Shown here: one piece after another, positions 1 to 8,484 of the stretch | Layout: each line of letters begins with the position of its first letter | Position numbering within the stretch: position 1 is the first letter of the stretch | Made by a program: the position numbers and the translations under genes | Notes under the pieces: model-generated | The model's database searches: none | What the model saw: only the letters and a program-made list of their open reading frames with translations | What the model was told of the DNA's origin: nothing | Source: DATJOJ01 sp035507035 | Lineage (GTDB): Bacteria > Acidobacteriota > Terriglobia > Terriglobales > Acidobacteriaceae | NCBI GenBank assembly: GCA_035507035.1 | Contig: DATJOJ010000037.1 | Location: 1 to 64,000 of the forward strand | Length of the DNA stretch: 64,000 bases | Direction of reading: 5' to 3'

Positions 1-2
1 CG

Positions 3-95
3 GGAGCAGCCACCAAGCTGGGATTGCCACCTTCCACGCTCGATTCCAAGATTCGTGCGCTGCGGATCGATAAGCGGCAGTTCTTTACCAACTAA
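3..95 (+). CDS. Sigma-54-type regulator, C-terminal end (partial)
   Basis: The last 30 codons of a gene that begins before the window. The residues AATKLGLPPSTLDSKIRALR followed by a short basic tail match the Fis-type (HTH_8) helix-turn-helix that closes NtrC-family sigma-54 activators, where it binds the upstream enhancer site. The AAA+ and sensory domains lie outside the window, so the signal it senses is unknown. The stop is TAA. Confidence 0.6.
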   Translation, partial: GAATKLGLPPSTLDSKIRALRIDKRQFFTN

Positions 96-285
96 TTTGC
101 CAGATTCGTCTGCCGCTCTAACGCACAATCTTTCCTGAGCCAGTCAAAGCGTCGCCAGCCTCCACTCTTGTTACGAATCTTCTGTCGCTGTTGAAGCTGC
201 CAATGTGGGATCGAACTCTCGTGCGTTCTTCGCAAAGCAGGCTAAGGCTGCCGCAAGTTTTGTCCGGGCGGTTTCCGGCAACGCT

Positions 286-1188
286 CTAATGACTCATAAC
301 TTTCCACAACTCGGGTTCGGACTGCGTCGGCAGAAGCGTGGTTTGCGTAGCCTCCTCGTGCGCCTCTCGAATGTTACTGAGGTGAATAATAGTTGCAGCG
401 GCGGTGTCCTGCACCTCGACTTTCGAGTCGGTGAGAGACTTTTCAATATCTTTGGCTAGAGCTGGTTTCCCGCGCTTGGCAATCGCCTCCAGCGCCGCGA
501 CCCGTAAGACCCACTTTGGGCTCTGCGTCTCCTTGACCAGAACGTCGTCGGCGCGAGGGTCGGGGTCGGTAGCCAGGGCTGTAACCAAGGCTGCTTTCGC
601 GGCTGCTCCGCTTTTCTTATCCTTCATGATAGTTTGCACTGCCTCCCATCCCATGCCGGCGAAGGGAAGATATCCGATGCCCTCATTGAATCCCATGGCG
701 GCGACTTGCTTAGGGTCATGGAACACCTGCATTTGCTGGGACACCATGCTCGAATTGTTCTTTCGCTCGCCGGTAAGGAATGCGTAGTACACGTCGTAGC
801 AGGCGGGATCATTGAGCAAGCGCAAGGCGTGAGCCGCGGCCATCACCACGGACAATTGCTTGTCGTTCAAAGCTTGTTTCAGAGCTGCTTCGGATCCGGT
901 GGCGTGCATTTGGCCGAGCGCGGTCGCAGCCGCTGCTCGAATGCCAGGGTTGGGATCCCTCAGAGCATTCTCGGCAAGTTCGGCAGCGTATGGATCTTTA
1001 TTAATGATTCCGAGAACCCTCACGGCTGCAAGGCGCTGGCCAGCGCGCTTTCCTTGTAGGCCCGCCTGCAAGACGCTCCATGGCGTTGCAGATTGTGGCT
1101 GAGCCGCGAATGCCGCGGAAGTGATGGCGATGAGGATACAAACTACAGACGATCCCGTTTGCATGGAAGACGTCGATTTCATTTTCAT
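286..1188 (-). CDS. Secreted HEAT-repeat protein
   Basis: 300 residues. A signal peptide (about residues 1-29: basic start, hydrophobic stretch, AFA-A cleavage site) is followed by HEAT/PBS-lyase-type helical repeats at about 35-130 and 180-270, seen as recurring alternations such as GIRAAAATALGQM and WVLRVAALEAIAKRG. HEAT solenoids are protein-binding scaffolds without enzyme activity; a periplasmic adaptor role is inference. An in-frame ATG six bases downstream (1182) has a better-placed AGGA and may be the true start. It is last in a minus-strand series after the SDR and KdsC-like genes, behind a 157-bp gap. Confidence 0.8.
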   Translation of the reverse strand: MKMKSTSSMQTGSSVVCILIAITSAAFAAQPQSATPWSVLQAGLQGKRAGQRLAAVRVLGIINKDPYAAELAENALRDPNPGIRAAAATALGQMHATGSEAALKQALNDKQLSVVMAAAHALRLLNDPACYDVYYAFLTGERKNNSSMVSQQMQVFHDPKQVAAMGFNEGIGYLPFAGMGWEAVQTIMKDKKSGAAAKAALVTALATDPDPRADDVLVKETQSPKWVLRVAALEAIAKRGKPALAKDIEKSLTDSKVEVQDTAAATIIHLSNIREAHEEATQTTLLPTQSEPELWKVMSH

Positions 1189-1345
1189 TTCCTGGGTGAA
1201 GGCGGTTGTGGCCTTCGACGTGGCGCTCTTGATTCCATTGCAAGCCGCACGCCAATCGAAACACCACTGAAATCAGGAAACTTAGCGTCTACCAATTCTC
1301 ACGGGTGAGCGAAATTCCACGAGACTTCGAAAAGTAGAACTGTCC

Positions 1346-1903
1346 TCAGGCTCGAGCCTTATCGATCATTTCTTCCCAAATGCCCTTGGATTTGAGTATG
1401 AGTTCAATCGCCTCGCGTACCGCGCCGCGGCCTGCTGGGGCCTTCGTCGTGTAGTGCGCGACCTTCTTCACCTCCGGGACGGCATCGCCCACCGCAATAG
1501 CCAGCCCAGCGCGCCGCATCAAAGGTATATCGGGAAGGTCGTCACCGATGAAGGCGACGGCAGAATCCGACACTCCAGCCTTTTGCAGGACTTCTTCATA
1601 CGCCGCCATTTTCAACGGCTGCTTCATATAAATGAACTCCATCTTCATCTCATGGGCACGTCGGAGTAATGCCGCACTTTCGCGCCCCGTAATACATCCC
1701 GTACGCAGACCCGCAGTATGAGCCAAGGTCAGTCCCTGGCCATCGTGCGCATCGAAAGTTTTAATCTCGAGAGCCGAACCATCCGCTTGCGAGAGCAGAG
1801 TCACACTGCCGTCGGTCATGGTGCCATCGACGTCCATAAGAACGACTTTGATTTGCGCCGCCCGTTTCCTTAGTGCGGTAGAAACTTTGCGTAAAGCAGC
1901 CAA
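1346..1903 (-). CDS. kdsC: KdsC-like HAD phosphatase (KDO 8-phosphate phosphatase)
   Basis: 185 residues, the usual length for C0-type HAD enzymes of the KdsC family, which hydrolyse 3-deoxy-D-manno-octulosonate 8-phosphate in lipopolysaccharide core synthesis. All HAD motifs are visible: DVDGT at 24-28 (nucleophile and acid/base Asp), TGRES near 72-76, the conserved Lys near 98, and GDDLPD at 120-125 for Mg2+. No cap domain is present, as expected. The start is TTG, chosen because AGGAGG lies 5-6 bases upstream. KdsA, KdsB and KdsD are not in the window, so substrate rests on motif match; a NeuA-type phosphatase role is the main alternative. Confidence 0.85.
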   Translation of the reverse strand: MAALRKVSTALRKRAAQIKVVLMDVDGTMTDGSVTLLSQADGSALEIKTFDAHDGQGLTLAHTAGLRTGCITGRESAALLRRAHEMKMEFIYMKQPLKMAAYEEVLQKAGVSDSAVAFIGDDLPDIPLMRRAGLAIAVGDAVPEVKKVAHYTTKAPAGRGAVREAIELILKSKGIWEEMIDKARA

Positions 1904-1955
1904 CGAAGCCTCCTAAAGAAGTCACCCGACATAACAGGGCACCCAGCATTCGATT

Positions 1956-2750
1956 TTATGCGATAGACCGCACCACACCGCCATCCACTCGAAGGGCTGC
2001 GCCATTGGTCGCCGATGCGAGTGGGCTACACACGTACACAACCATCGGCGCAACTTCTTCCGATGAGGCAAACCGCTGTAACAATGAAGATGGCCGCGCG
2101 GAGTGGAAAAATTCTTTCTCCAAGGTGGCCATGTTCTTACCTTGCGACTTTGCCAAATCCTGCAAAAAGGTCTCAACTCCTTCACTGCGAGTGGGCCCGG
2201 GCAACACACAGTTCACTGTAACGTTGGATCCCGCGGTCATCTCGGCGAGTCCGCGAGCGAGCGAAAGCTGAGCGGTCTTGGTGAAACCGTAATGAATCAT
2301 TTCTACGGGGATCTGGAGCGCGGATTCGCTGGAAATGAAAACGATGCGTCCCCAGTTTCTCTTGAGCATGCCCGGCAGGTAGAACCGGCTGAGGCGAACT
2401 CCGCTTAAGACATTCACCTCGAAAAATCGAAACCAGTCCTCGTCGGGAATTTCGAAGAACGGCTTGACTTCGAAGATACTCAGGTTGTTCACTAGTATGT
2501 CGATGTTCGACAACGACTTCGTCAGCTGGTCCACCCCCTGGCGAGTGCCCAGATCCGCGGCGATTCCCGTCACGCGCGCAGCTTTTTGTTTCGATCGAAT
2601 GCGGGCGACGGCATCATCGACTCGTTTTTGAGTGCGGCCATTCACAACGACAGCCGCTCCTTCCTGCGCGAACAACGATGCTATCGCAAACCCGATTCCC
2701 GCCGTCGATCCCGTAATAAGGGCTGTTTTGTCAGTCAGTTGAAGATCCAT
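1956..2750 (-). CDS. Short-chain dehydrogenase/reductase
   Basis: 264 residues, classical SDR size. GSTAGIG at 14-20 is the TGxxxGxG cofactor loop, VNNLS at 87-91 replaces the usual NNAG, Ser 140/141 and Tyr154-x3-Lys158 form the catalytic set. NGRT after the second strand suggests NADPH, which is inference. The nearest well-known relatives are 3-oxoacyl-ACP reductase-like SDRs; the substrate cannot be read from sequence. Start ATG with GAAAGGA upstream. The KdsC-like gene follows after 52 bp on the same strand, so co-transcription is likely. The upstream gap is shared with the divergent AraC-type regulator, which could control this gene. Confidence 0.85.
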   Translation of the reverse strand: MDLQLTDKTALITGSTAGIGFAIASLFAQEGAAVVVNGRTQKRVDDAVARIRSKQKAARVTGIAADLGTRQGVDQLTKSLSNIDILVNNLSIFEVKPFFEIPDEDWFRFFEVNVLSGVRLSRFYLPGMLKRNWGRIVFISSESALQIPVEMIHYGFTKTAQLSLARGLAEMTAGSNVTVNCVLPGPTRSEGVETFLQDLAKSQGKNMATLEKEFFHSARPSSLLQRFASSEEVAPMVVYVCSPLASATNGAALRVDGGVVRSIA

Positions 2751-2948
2751 ATTTCCTTTCGGAAGAGTTCATTTGTCTGTACCTTACTCAACCCGATCGA
2801 GAAAGTGCGGCAACATGCTTATGTGATGCGGTCGCCAGCGAGGTGGTCACAACCTGTCTGAGTGTGAGCTTTTGCGGAGTCATTCTTGAAGACGTTTGCC
2901 GCGTCCCCGCTTTCGCCTTGTGCTAACCTTAAGAGAAATCTTCCAGGT

Positions 2949-2972
2949 GGGAGACGGCATAGGGCGTCTCCT
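2949..2972 (+). other. Hairpin in the leader of the AraC-type regulator
   Basis: GGAGACG (2950-2956) and CGTCTCC (2965-2971) form a perfect 7-bp stem around an 8-base loop, about 58 bases before the regulator's ATG in the divergent gap with the SDR gene. No T tract follows, so it is not a simple terminator. It could be an operator for the regulator itself or a leader RNA hairpin. Confidence 0.4.
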
Positions 2973-3029
2973 GTCATGAATCATTTCCGTTGGAAGTCCT
3001 GATTCCGTCCGTTGGTCGAAAAGGTCATC

Positions 3030-4400
3030 ATGGCAGCGGTCCCCAAGCCTCGCGTCGTCCAGAGTACCGAGGAATCGCGCCATCTCGACGCAATCGAATC
3101 GGTGGTTCAAGCCGGCCCCCTGACGTCGCATCTCCAAGCCTTATCCGGATCGTGGCGCAGGTGCGCGACCGACCTCCGTGTCAACCCCGAAAGCAAGAGT
3201 GCTCCTCACATAGCCACCGAAAATGAACTCAGACTGTATCGCGAGCCGCTGAATAAAGCCATCCTTTATGGCCAAGAGGAAATCGACCGCCTCTATGCCA
3301 TTGTTCGGCAGGAGGGTTACGTCGTCTTATTGTGCGACAGCAATGGCGTGGCGATTCACCATCGGGGCGACGAAAGCCAGGCCGACCAGTTCAAATATTG
3401 GGGCATCTGGGTTGGAGGAGTATGGGCGGAGGGAGTCGAAGGAACAAACGGAATTGGCACCTGCATTAGCGAGGAACGCCCGGTTCTCGTCCATCGCGAT
3501 CAGCATTTTCGAACTCGTCATATCGGGCTTACCTGTGCCGGTGCGCCAATCTTCGACCCTCATGGCCGGCTGGCGCTGGTACTCGACGCTTCCACCATGA
3601 GCTCGGACCAATCGCCCACCATGGCACTGGCTGCCACGAAGGTCGCCGCACGTGGAATCGAAGAACGATTGTTTCGCGAATGGTTCCGCAGCGTGTGGAC
3701 CATTGCAGCTGTGCCCTTCGACGATAGCGGCCCGGCTTTACTCTTGGCGGTCGACAGTGATTTGCGGCTCGTCGGCGCCGACCGAGTCGCGCGGATAGGC
3801 CTCGGACTCAATGATTCAAGTCTGGGCAGCGGCGTTCTTTTGTCGACAATCTTCGACTGCGACCGCGCCGTATTCCGCGGAATCCGCGAGCAAGATTGCG
3901 CGACGCGGTTCACGCGTGTCGGTACTGGCCAGTGGTGGCGCGCGTTGATTACTCCGCCCTTAGCTGGCCCGAAAGTCTGGCGTTCCCCCGCCGAGGCCGC
4001 CATTCACCTGCGGCCAAGAATTACGCTGCTGCATGAGATCCCGATGCCTGAGCCTCCGGCTGCGCTGCGTGGTGGACTTTCTCCGGCACGTGCGCAGCGC
4101 ATCTGCGAATACATACACACCAATCTTCACGAGAACATCAGTCTCGAATCGCTCGCCCAGATGGCCGGGTTGTCGGTGCATCACTTCGCACGTGCTTTCA
4201 AACAAACCATCGGCGTGCCGCCGCATTCTTACATCCTGCAAAAACGCATCGAGCACGCCCAGCACATGCTCCGCAATACCGAACTCCCACTTTCGGAAAT
4301 CGCGCTCTCCGCGGGGTTTTCCGATCAAAGCCATCTGGCGCGCCATTTTCGCCGGATGACCGGCATGTCTCCCAGCCTGGTCCGTTGGGAACAGCGGTAA
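3030..4400 (+). CDS. AraC-family regulator with AcoR-like GAF sensor half
   Basis: 456 residues from the ATG; a TTG 18 bases upstream is an alternative start. Residues about 35-200 resemble the sensory half of sigma-54 activators of the AcoR group, including SWRRC, the GNxxG-like EGTNGIGTCI segment and the FRTRHIGLTCAGAPIFD segment of their GAF domain. Residues about 355-455 are a complete AraC double helix-turn-helix (SLESLAQMAGLSVHHFARAF, then LPLSEIALSAGFSDQSHLAR). The AAA+ domain of AcoR proteins is absent, so the protein should act with ordinary sigma-70 polymerase. The ligand is unknown. A possible target is the divergent SDR operon. Confidence 0.85.
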   Translation: MAAVPKPRVVQSTEESRHLDAIESVVQAGPLTSHLQALSGSWRRCATDLRVNPESKSAPHIATENELRLYREPLNKAILYGQEEIDRLYAIVRQEGYVVLLCDSNGVAIHHRGDESQADQFKYWGIWVGGVWAEGVEGTNGIGTCISEERPVLVHRDQHFRTRHIGLTCAGAPIFDPHGRLALVLDASTMSSDQSPTMALAATKVAARGIEERLFREWFRSVWTIAAVPFDDSGPALLLAVDSDLRLVGADRVARIGLGLNDSSLGSGVLLSTIFDCDRAVFRGIREQDCATRFTRVGTGQWWRALITPPLAGPKVWRSPAEAAIHLRPRITLLHEIPMPEPPAALRGGLSPARAQRICEYIHTNLHENISLESLAQMAGLSVHHFARAFKQTIGVPPHSYILQKRIEHAQHMLRNTELPLSEIALSAGFSDQSHLARHFRRMTGMSPSLVRWEQR

Positions 4401-4633
4401 ATTATTATGACAGCAACAATTAATAGCGCGGTGCTGTCCAAGGCTGGTTATCACAATTGAGCAAAAACCTTCCAGCCACAGCCAAAACGTTCAAGACCCG
4501 CAGAGCAGCTTCTTGACAACATACCCTTACACTCGCGGATAAGGGCGACTGTGGGGCGCCTTGGATATTCGCTAAAAGATTCTGCGCCTCAATTTGAGCC
4601 ACACCCGCGAGCCGGCAAAAGGGGGATCATGTC

Positions 4634-5365
4634 ATGCAATTCGACGGGCTCTTTCTTGGATTCCGAAATTCCTACTTCATGAGCTTGCGGCCGAAGTTTT
4701 GGGAGATGCGCGTTCGGTACGAAGAACGCCGGGCGGAGCGTATGCGAATCGCGAGGGACTTGCACGACACCGTTCTGCAGGATTTTCTCAGCGCATCCAT
4801 GCAACTGCACATGACTGTAGATCAACTGCCGCAGGGCTCGCCAACCAAACAGCGGCTCAGCAGCGCTTTGGAATTGATGGCCCGGGTCATCGACGAAGTC
4901 CGGCAATCCATTCGAGGACTCCGCTCGCCCAAGTCAGACACCGGTGATTTGGAGCAGGCATTTTCCCGCATCCCGCAGGAGCTTGCCATGAGCGCACAGG
5001 TTGATTTTCGCGTCCAGGTTTTGGGATCCGCACGGCCGCTAAACTTGGAGATCCATGACCATGTGTATCGCATTGGCCGCGAAGCTCTGATTAACGCTTT
5101 TCGGCACTCCAAGGCAACTTGTGTCGAGGTTGAACTGGAATACGGTAGCAGGCGTTTTCGATTAATCGTGCGAGACAATGGCTGCGGAATCAACTCGCAG
5201 CTGCTGCGGTCGGGAAGCGATGGACATTGGGGACTTCCGGGCATGCGAGAACGCGCAGAGCAAATGGGAGCACGACTTAAAATTTGGAGCCGCCTGGCTG
5301 CGGGAACTGAAGTGGAGTTGACCGTTCCCAATCGCGCCGCATTTGCCAGCAAGCGGGCTGCGTGA
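4634..5365 (+). CDS. Soluble HisKA_3 sensor kinase lacking an input domain
   Basis: 243 residues containing only the transmitter: HisKA_3 with phospho-acceptor His44 in RDLHDTVLQ, then an HATPase with EALINAFRHS (N box), DNGCGI and GLPGM (G boxes). It closely resembles the C-terminal halves of the two kinases at 10.6-15.1 kb, including GxxGHWGL and FSRIPxEL. Those paralogues carry a membrane segment before HisKA_3; here an in-frame stop at 4595 and the ATG after GGGGGA fix the start, so sensor and membrane anchor are missing. It may phosphorylate a regulator in trans or be a 5'-truncated copy. No response regulator is adjacent. Confidence 0.8.
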   Translation: MQFDGLFLGFRNSYFMSLRPKFWEMRVRYEERRAERMRIARDLHDTVLQDFLSASMQLHMTVDQLPQGSPTKQRLSSALELMARVIDEVRQSIRGLRSPKSDTGDLEQAFSRIPQELAMSAQVDFRVQVLGSARPLNLEIHDHVYRIGREALINAFRHSKATCVEVELEYGSRRFRLIVRDNGCGINSQLLRSGSDGHWGLPGMRERAEQMGARLKIWSRLAAGTEVELTVPNRAAFASKRAA

Positions 5366-5430
5366 GCTTCAAGGATCAAGGAACCGGCAGGAGTGAGGAA
5401 CCGAATCGCGGAATTTAATACGCGCTGGAG

Positions 5431-6093
5431 TCAACTCCGAACCGAAAACACCGCACTGAGCAACTGGCTTGCACCGTTCCACAGGATCTGCACACCGATG
5501 CACACGATCAAGAACGCCGAGAGCTTGATGATCACATTCATCCCAGTTGGGCCGATGGCCGTGCCTAAGCGATTGGCGAAACCGTAACACAAATAAATTG
5601 TCACCGCGATGACGGCGGAGCCGATGGCGGCGGCGAGAAGAGCCACCAGGCCGGCTCTCAATTGATGCGGCTCGTTGGCCCCAAGCGTGATCGCCACCGA
5701 GATTGATCCCGGACCAACCGTCAAGGGAAGCGTCAGCGGGTAAAACGCATTCCTTAGAGCATCGTTGCAGTTGACGTTTCGGCGGGTCGTTTCGCGATCG
5801 TGCTGATCTTCCTGGTTCAGCATTGCCCAACCCGTCGAAATCACGATCAGCCCACCACCAACCTGGACTACCGGAAGCGAGATCCCAAAGAACGACAGTA
5901 CGTGCGATCCGATGGCGAAGGAACCCATCAAGAGGAGGAAACTGTCAGTCGCAATCCGGCGTGCCAAAAGCCGGCGCGTTTGCGGGGCGTAATCTCTGGT
6001 TAACGACAGGAAAACCGGGCTTCCCCCAATCGGGTCGACGATGGGGAAAAGCGCACTTACCACCAGCAGGATGCTCTTGGCAGCTTGAATCAT
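5431..6093 (-). CDS. MarC-family integral membrane protein
   Basis: 220 residues, about six hydrophobic segments. The opening segment with LFPIVDPIGGSPVFLSLT is the conserved MarC signature, and a second related half follows near 115-215. MarC proteins sit in the inner membrane; despite the historical name (multiple antibiotic resistance) no transport function is firmly established. No clear Shine-Dalgarno precedes the ATG. The HdeD-like membrane gene lies 26 bp upstream on the same strand, so the two are probably co-transcribed. Confidence 0.85.
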   Translation of the reverse strand: MIQAAKSILLVVSALFPIVDPIGGSPVFLSLTRDYAPQTRRLLARRIATDSFLLLMGSFAIGSHVLSFFGISLPVVQVGGGLIVISTGWAMLNQEDQHDRETTRRNVNCNDALRNAFYPLTLPLTVGPGSISVAITLGANEPHQLRAGLVALLAAAIGSAVIAVTIYLCYGFANRLGTAIGPTGMNVIIKLSAFLIVCIGVQILWNGASQLLSAVFSVRS

Positions 6094-6119
6094 CTAGGGG
6101 ACTACCGACGCACGCGAGA

Positions 6120-6677
6120 TTAAGCCGTGGCCTGCACTGCTTGGCGCACGGCAAAAGATAGCATCACCCGGGAAATCCCACTGATGATCATGCTGATGCC
6201 AACCAGAGTTCCGAGCGCCCATATCGAACTGGATGGCCAATGGATGTAGATCAACAGCCCAAGAATCAGCGTGATAATTCCATCGATCAGAACCCAAGCG
6301 GAGCCGCGCTGTTGTCGCATCTTGAAAAAGAAAACGATGTCGAGTATGCCCTCAACCAGAAAAAGACAGGCGAGAACTAAAGTGAGTGAAGCCACGCCCA
6401 GCACGGGATGCAGGATCAAGTAGACTCCGAACAGCAAATACGCGATCCCGACTAGCAGCTTCCAGATCACACTGCCAGCCCCGTGTTGATGAAAGGCAAG
6501 AACAATATGGACCACACCGGCCAAAACGATGAGCCAAGCAATGGCAACGCTAACCGCAACGGCAGCCAGAAAGGGGGCGCTGATAGCCAGCATCCCAAAG
6601 ATGATCAGGCCAATCCCCCACACGATTGACCATGTCGAAGCCCGCCGCACAACGTCGACCGCATTTTGATCTGCCAT
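6120..6677 (-). CDS. HdeD-family (DUF308) membrane protein
   Basis: 185 residues with six hydrophobic helices in three pairs, the DUF308 repeat arrangement of HdeD. In E. coli HdeD contributes to acid resistance at high cell density; that role here is by family only. Start ATG with GGAGG five bases upstream. The sigma factor gene upstream (82 bp away, same strand) could place this gene and marC in a stress-controlled unit. Confidence 0.85.
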   Translation of the reverse strand: MADQNAVDVVRRASTWSIVWGIGLIIFGMLAISAPFLAAVAVSVAIAWLIVLAGVVHIVLAFHQHGAGSVIWKLLVGIAYLLFGVYLILHPVLGVASLTLVLACLFLVEGILDIVFFFKMRQQRGSAWVLIDGIITLILGLLIYIHWPSSSIWALGTLVGISMIISGISRVMLSFAVRQAVQATA

Positions 6678-6759
6678 GACGACCTCCGTCGAAGTGCAAT
6701 GCTCTCTTTTCTAGACCAATTCTTACTTTTTCGCAATGCATCGCCGCCCGGCGCAAGTA

Positions 6760-7383
6760 CTAGCTCTTCGACCGCGACCGCAGTCGCGGCCGCGTTGTCG
6801 ACTTGCGAATCATTAATTGCCGAAGCTTCGCCCGCGCCCGGGCCAGGCGCGCCTTCACGGTTCCATCGGGCACCTCGAGAATTCGCGCCGTCTCGCTGGT
6901 GCTGAGTCCATCCAGTTCGCGTAACTGGAACGTCTTCCGCAAAGTTGGTGAGAGCTGCCTGAGTGACTTATTCAGGCACATGCGAAATTCGAAGTTCCTG
7001 CATTCTTCTTCCGGACTCAGCCCGTCACCCGCCAACCGTTCTGCAACGGAGGACTCCTGTGCCTCCCCGATTGGCTCATCCAGAGACACGTGGATCTGAC
7101 GCGGCCGTCGCCGTAATTGCATCTTCGCGGCGTTGATCACGATTGAGGATAGCCATGTCGACATCTGTGCCTGGCCCCTAAATTGGTCCAGGTGCTTGTA
7201 TGCGGAAAGCAGTGCGTCCTGCACTGCATCCTCGGCGTCGGCGGTGTTGCCCAGGAGCCGGTAGGCCCTTCGATAAAACGACCGTCCACGCTGGGAGAGA
7301 ACGTCCTCCATCGCACTGACTCCGGCAAACGCGCCGGCAGGGAAAGCTTGCGACTCGGGAACCGCAAAATTGGGGCTGGCCAT
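6760..7383 (-). CDS. ECF-type RNA polymerase sigma factor
   Basis: 207 residues. Region 2 (about 25-95) has the YRLLGNTADAEDAVQDALL helix and FRGQAQMSTWLSSIVIN for -10 recognition; region 4 (about 135-185) ends with LSTSETARILEVPDGTVKARLARAR for -35 recognition. No separate region 3, typical of ECF factors. Start ATG preceded by GAGGAGG. No anti-sigma factor gene follows; the next gene is HdeD-like. The Arg/Ser-rich tail after region 4 is unusual and could be a regulatory extension. It is divergent from a DUF302 gene across a repeat-rich 412-bp gap. Confidence 0.9.
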   Translation of the reverse strand: MASPNFAVPESQAFPAGAFAGVSAMEDVLSQRGRSFYRRAYRLLGNTADAEDAVQDALLSAYKHLDQFRGQAQMSTWLSSIVINAAKMQLRRRPRQIHVSLDEPIGEAQESSVAERLAGDGLSPEEECRNFEFRMCLNKSLRQLSPTLRKTFQLRELDGLSTSETARILEVPDGTVKARLARARAKLRQLMIRKSTTRPRLRSRSKS

Positions 7384-7516
7384 GACTAATCCTCCTCGAA
7401 TGTTTGGGTGTTGCTTTTTGTAACAGCGTCAGTCTTGCAAAATGCGTTTGGGCGCGCATCCCGAAATGCAGTTGTTCTTCTGTACCTGTGAAGTCTTGCA
7501 GCCACGTAACACTTTT

Positions 7517-7657
7517 GTGGTAGGTGAGGAATGTCTGGCGGGGGGAACTCCCGAGTGGCCTGAGAAGAAATGTCCGAATGCCCAGGGGCCTACCACGAAA
7601 GAGGTATTTCCTTCCCAGACTTCTGTGGTAGCCAAAAAGCCCTGCATCCTGTGATGT
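7517..7657 (+). repeat. Dispersed hairpin repeat, copy 1
   Basis: The gap 7384-7795 has no convincing gene but carries three alternating arms: GTGGTAGG (7517-7524), CCTACCAC (7589-7596) and GTGGTAG (7625-7631), so the middle arm can pair with either neighbour. The last 68 bp (7590-7657) recur at 19754-19821: a 7-bp stem around exactly 28 bases, then a conserved flank containing AAAAGCCCTGCATC. A gap-free hand alignment gives 55 of 68 identities. It lies about 140 bp before the DUF302 start codon, on the same strand. Confidence 0.75.
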
Positions 7658-7795
7658 TTCCAATCCCGGCGATGTGGCAGAGTTGCTTTTGCAACAGACT
7701 GCGCCTTCCACAAAGAGAAGGTGTCATCAGTGGTTGCAGACGTGACTAAGCCCGCATAGCCCGAACTTCGGCTGGCTTCCTCCAAGAAAGGAGCA

Positions 7796-8275
7796 ATGAT
7801 GGAAATCGTCGCAAAAGTTTGGCACTTGGCATTCCTGCTGATGGGGTTGGTTCTCCCTGTCCCAGGCGCGGAAAACGGATCCCTCGTCGGAACGCACGAA
7901 GGGATTGTCGACATCCCTAGCCATCACTCGGTCGATGAGACAATCGACAAGCTCACAAACATTCTGCGATCAAAAGGAGTCACAGTTTTCGCCGTCGTTG
8001 ACCACAGCGGAGAAGCTGCGAAAGTTGGCATGAAAATGCCTCCAACCAAGCTTGTGATCTTCGGCAGTCCGAAGGCGGGTACGCCGCTGATGCTCGCTGC
8101 TCCCAGCATTGCCATCGATCTTCCGCTCAAGATTCTGGTTTGGGAGGACGTTCAGGGAAAAGTTTGGGTTTCTTACAACACTCCAGAATATTTGAAAGCG
8201 CGACACGGCCTGCCGCAGGATCTGGTTTCTAATATTGCAATTGTCGCTACATTGGCAGCAAAGGCAGCGGAGTAG
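7796..8275 (+). CDS. Secreted DUF302-domain protein
   Basis: 159 residues: an N-terminal hydrophobic segment resembling a signal peptide (to about residue 25), then a DUF302 domain at about 35-155 (SVDETIDKLTNILRSKGVTVFAVVDHSGEA, then KLVIFGSPKAGTPLM). DUF302 proteins are small alpha/beta proteins of unproven biochemical role, often near stress or redox genes. AAAGGAG lies three bases before this ATG and six before the next ATG at 7799, which may be the real start. The 5' region contains repeat copy 1. It converges on the small zinc-ribbon gene. Confidence 0.85.
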   Translation: MMEIVAKVWHLAFLLMGLVLPVPGAENGSLVGTHEGIVDIPSHHSVDETIDKLTNILRSKGVTVFAVVDHSGEAAKVGMKMPPTKLVIFGSPKAGTPLMLAAPSIAIDLPLKILVWEDVQGKVWVSYNTPEYLKARHGLPQDLVSNIAIVATLAAKAAE

Positions 8276-8298
8276 GAGACGCGGGCGGCAGCTGTTCG

Positions 8299-8484
8299 CT
8301 AGCAGTCAGCGGTGCCTGGAGCTAATGGCGGCTTGTCGGCAAGGGCAGCTAATTCAGCTTGGCTGTATATTTTGCCGCACTGGGGACAGACAACCGTTGC
8401 ATTGTGGTCTTTCATTTCACGAAGGAAGTTCGTCAAAGTTGCGCCGCAGCCTTCACACAAGACATCGCTCTTCATAGCCCTCAT
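8299..8484 (-). CDS. Small zinc-ribbon protein
   Basis: 61 residues with two CxxC knuckles (CEGCG near 10-14 and CPQCG near 33-37) spaced like a treble-clef or zinc-ribbon fold; the C-terminal part is helical. The start is uncertain: a TTG at 8499 or an ATG at 8475 are alternatives, and 8484 has a weak GGGG upstream. Function unknown; such proteins may bind nucleic acid or buffer metal. Its 3' end faces the DUF302 gene 23 bp away. Confidence 0.6.
   Translation of the reverse strand: MRAMKSDVLCEGCGATLTNFLREMKDHNATVVCPQCGKIYSQAELAALADKPPLAPGTADC

Noticed and set aside
4409..4438. Inverted repeat GACAGCA/TGCTGTC after the AraC gene
   Set aside because: 16-base loop and no T tract; could be chance.
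7429..7914. A 161-codon minus-strand frame in the sigma/DUF302 gap
   Set aside because: It runs through the hairpin repeat and the DUF302 start; its partial similarity to a frame at 19701-19901 comes from the repeat, not from a protein family.
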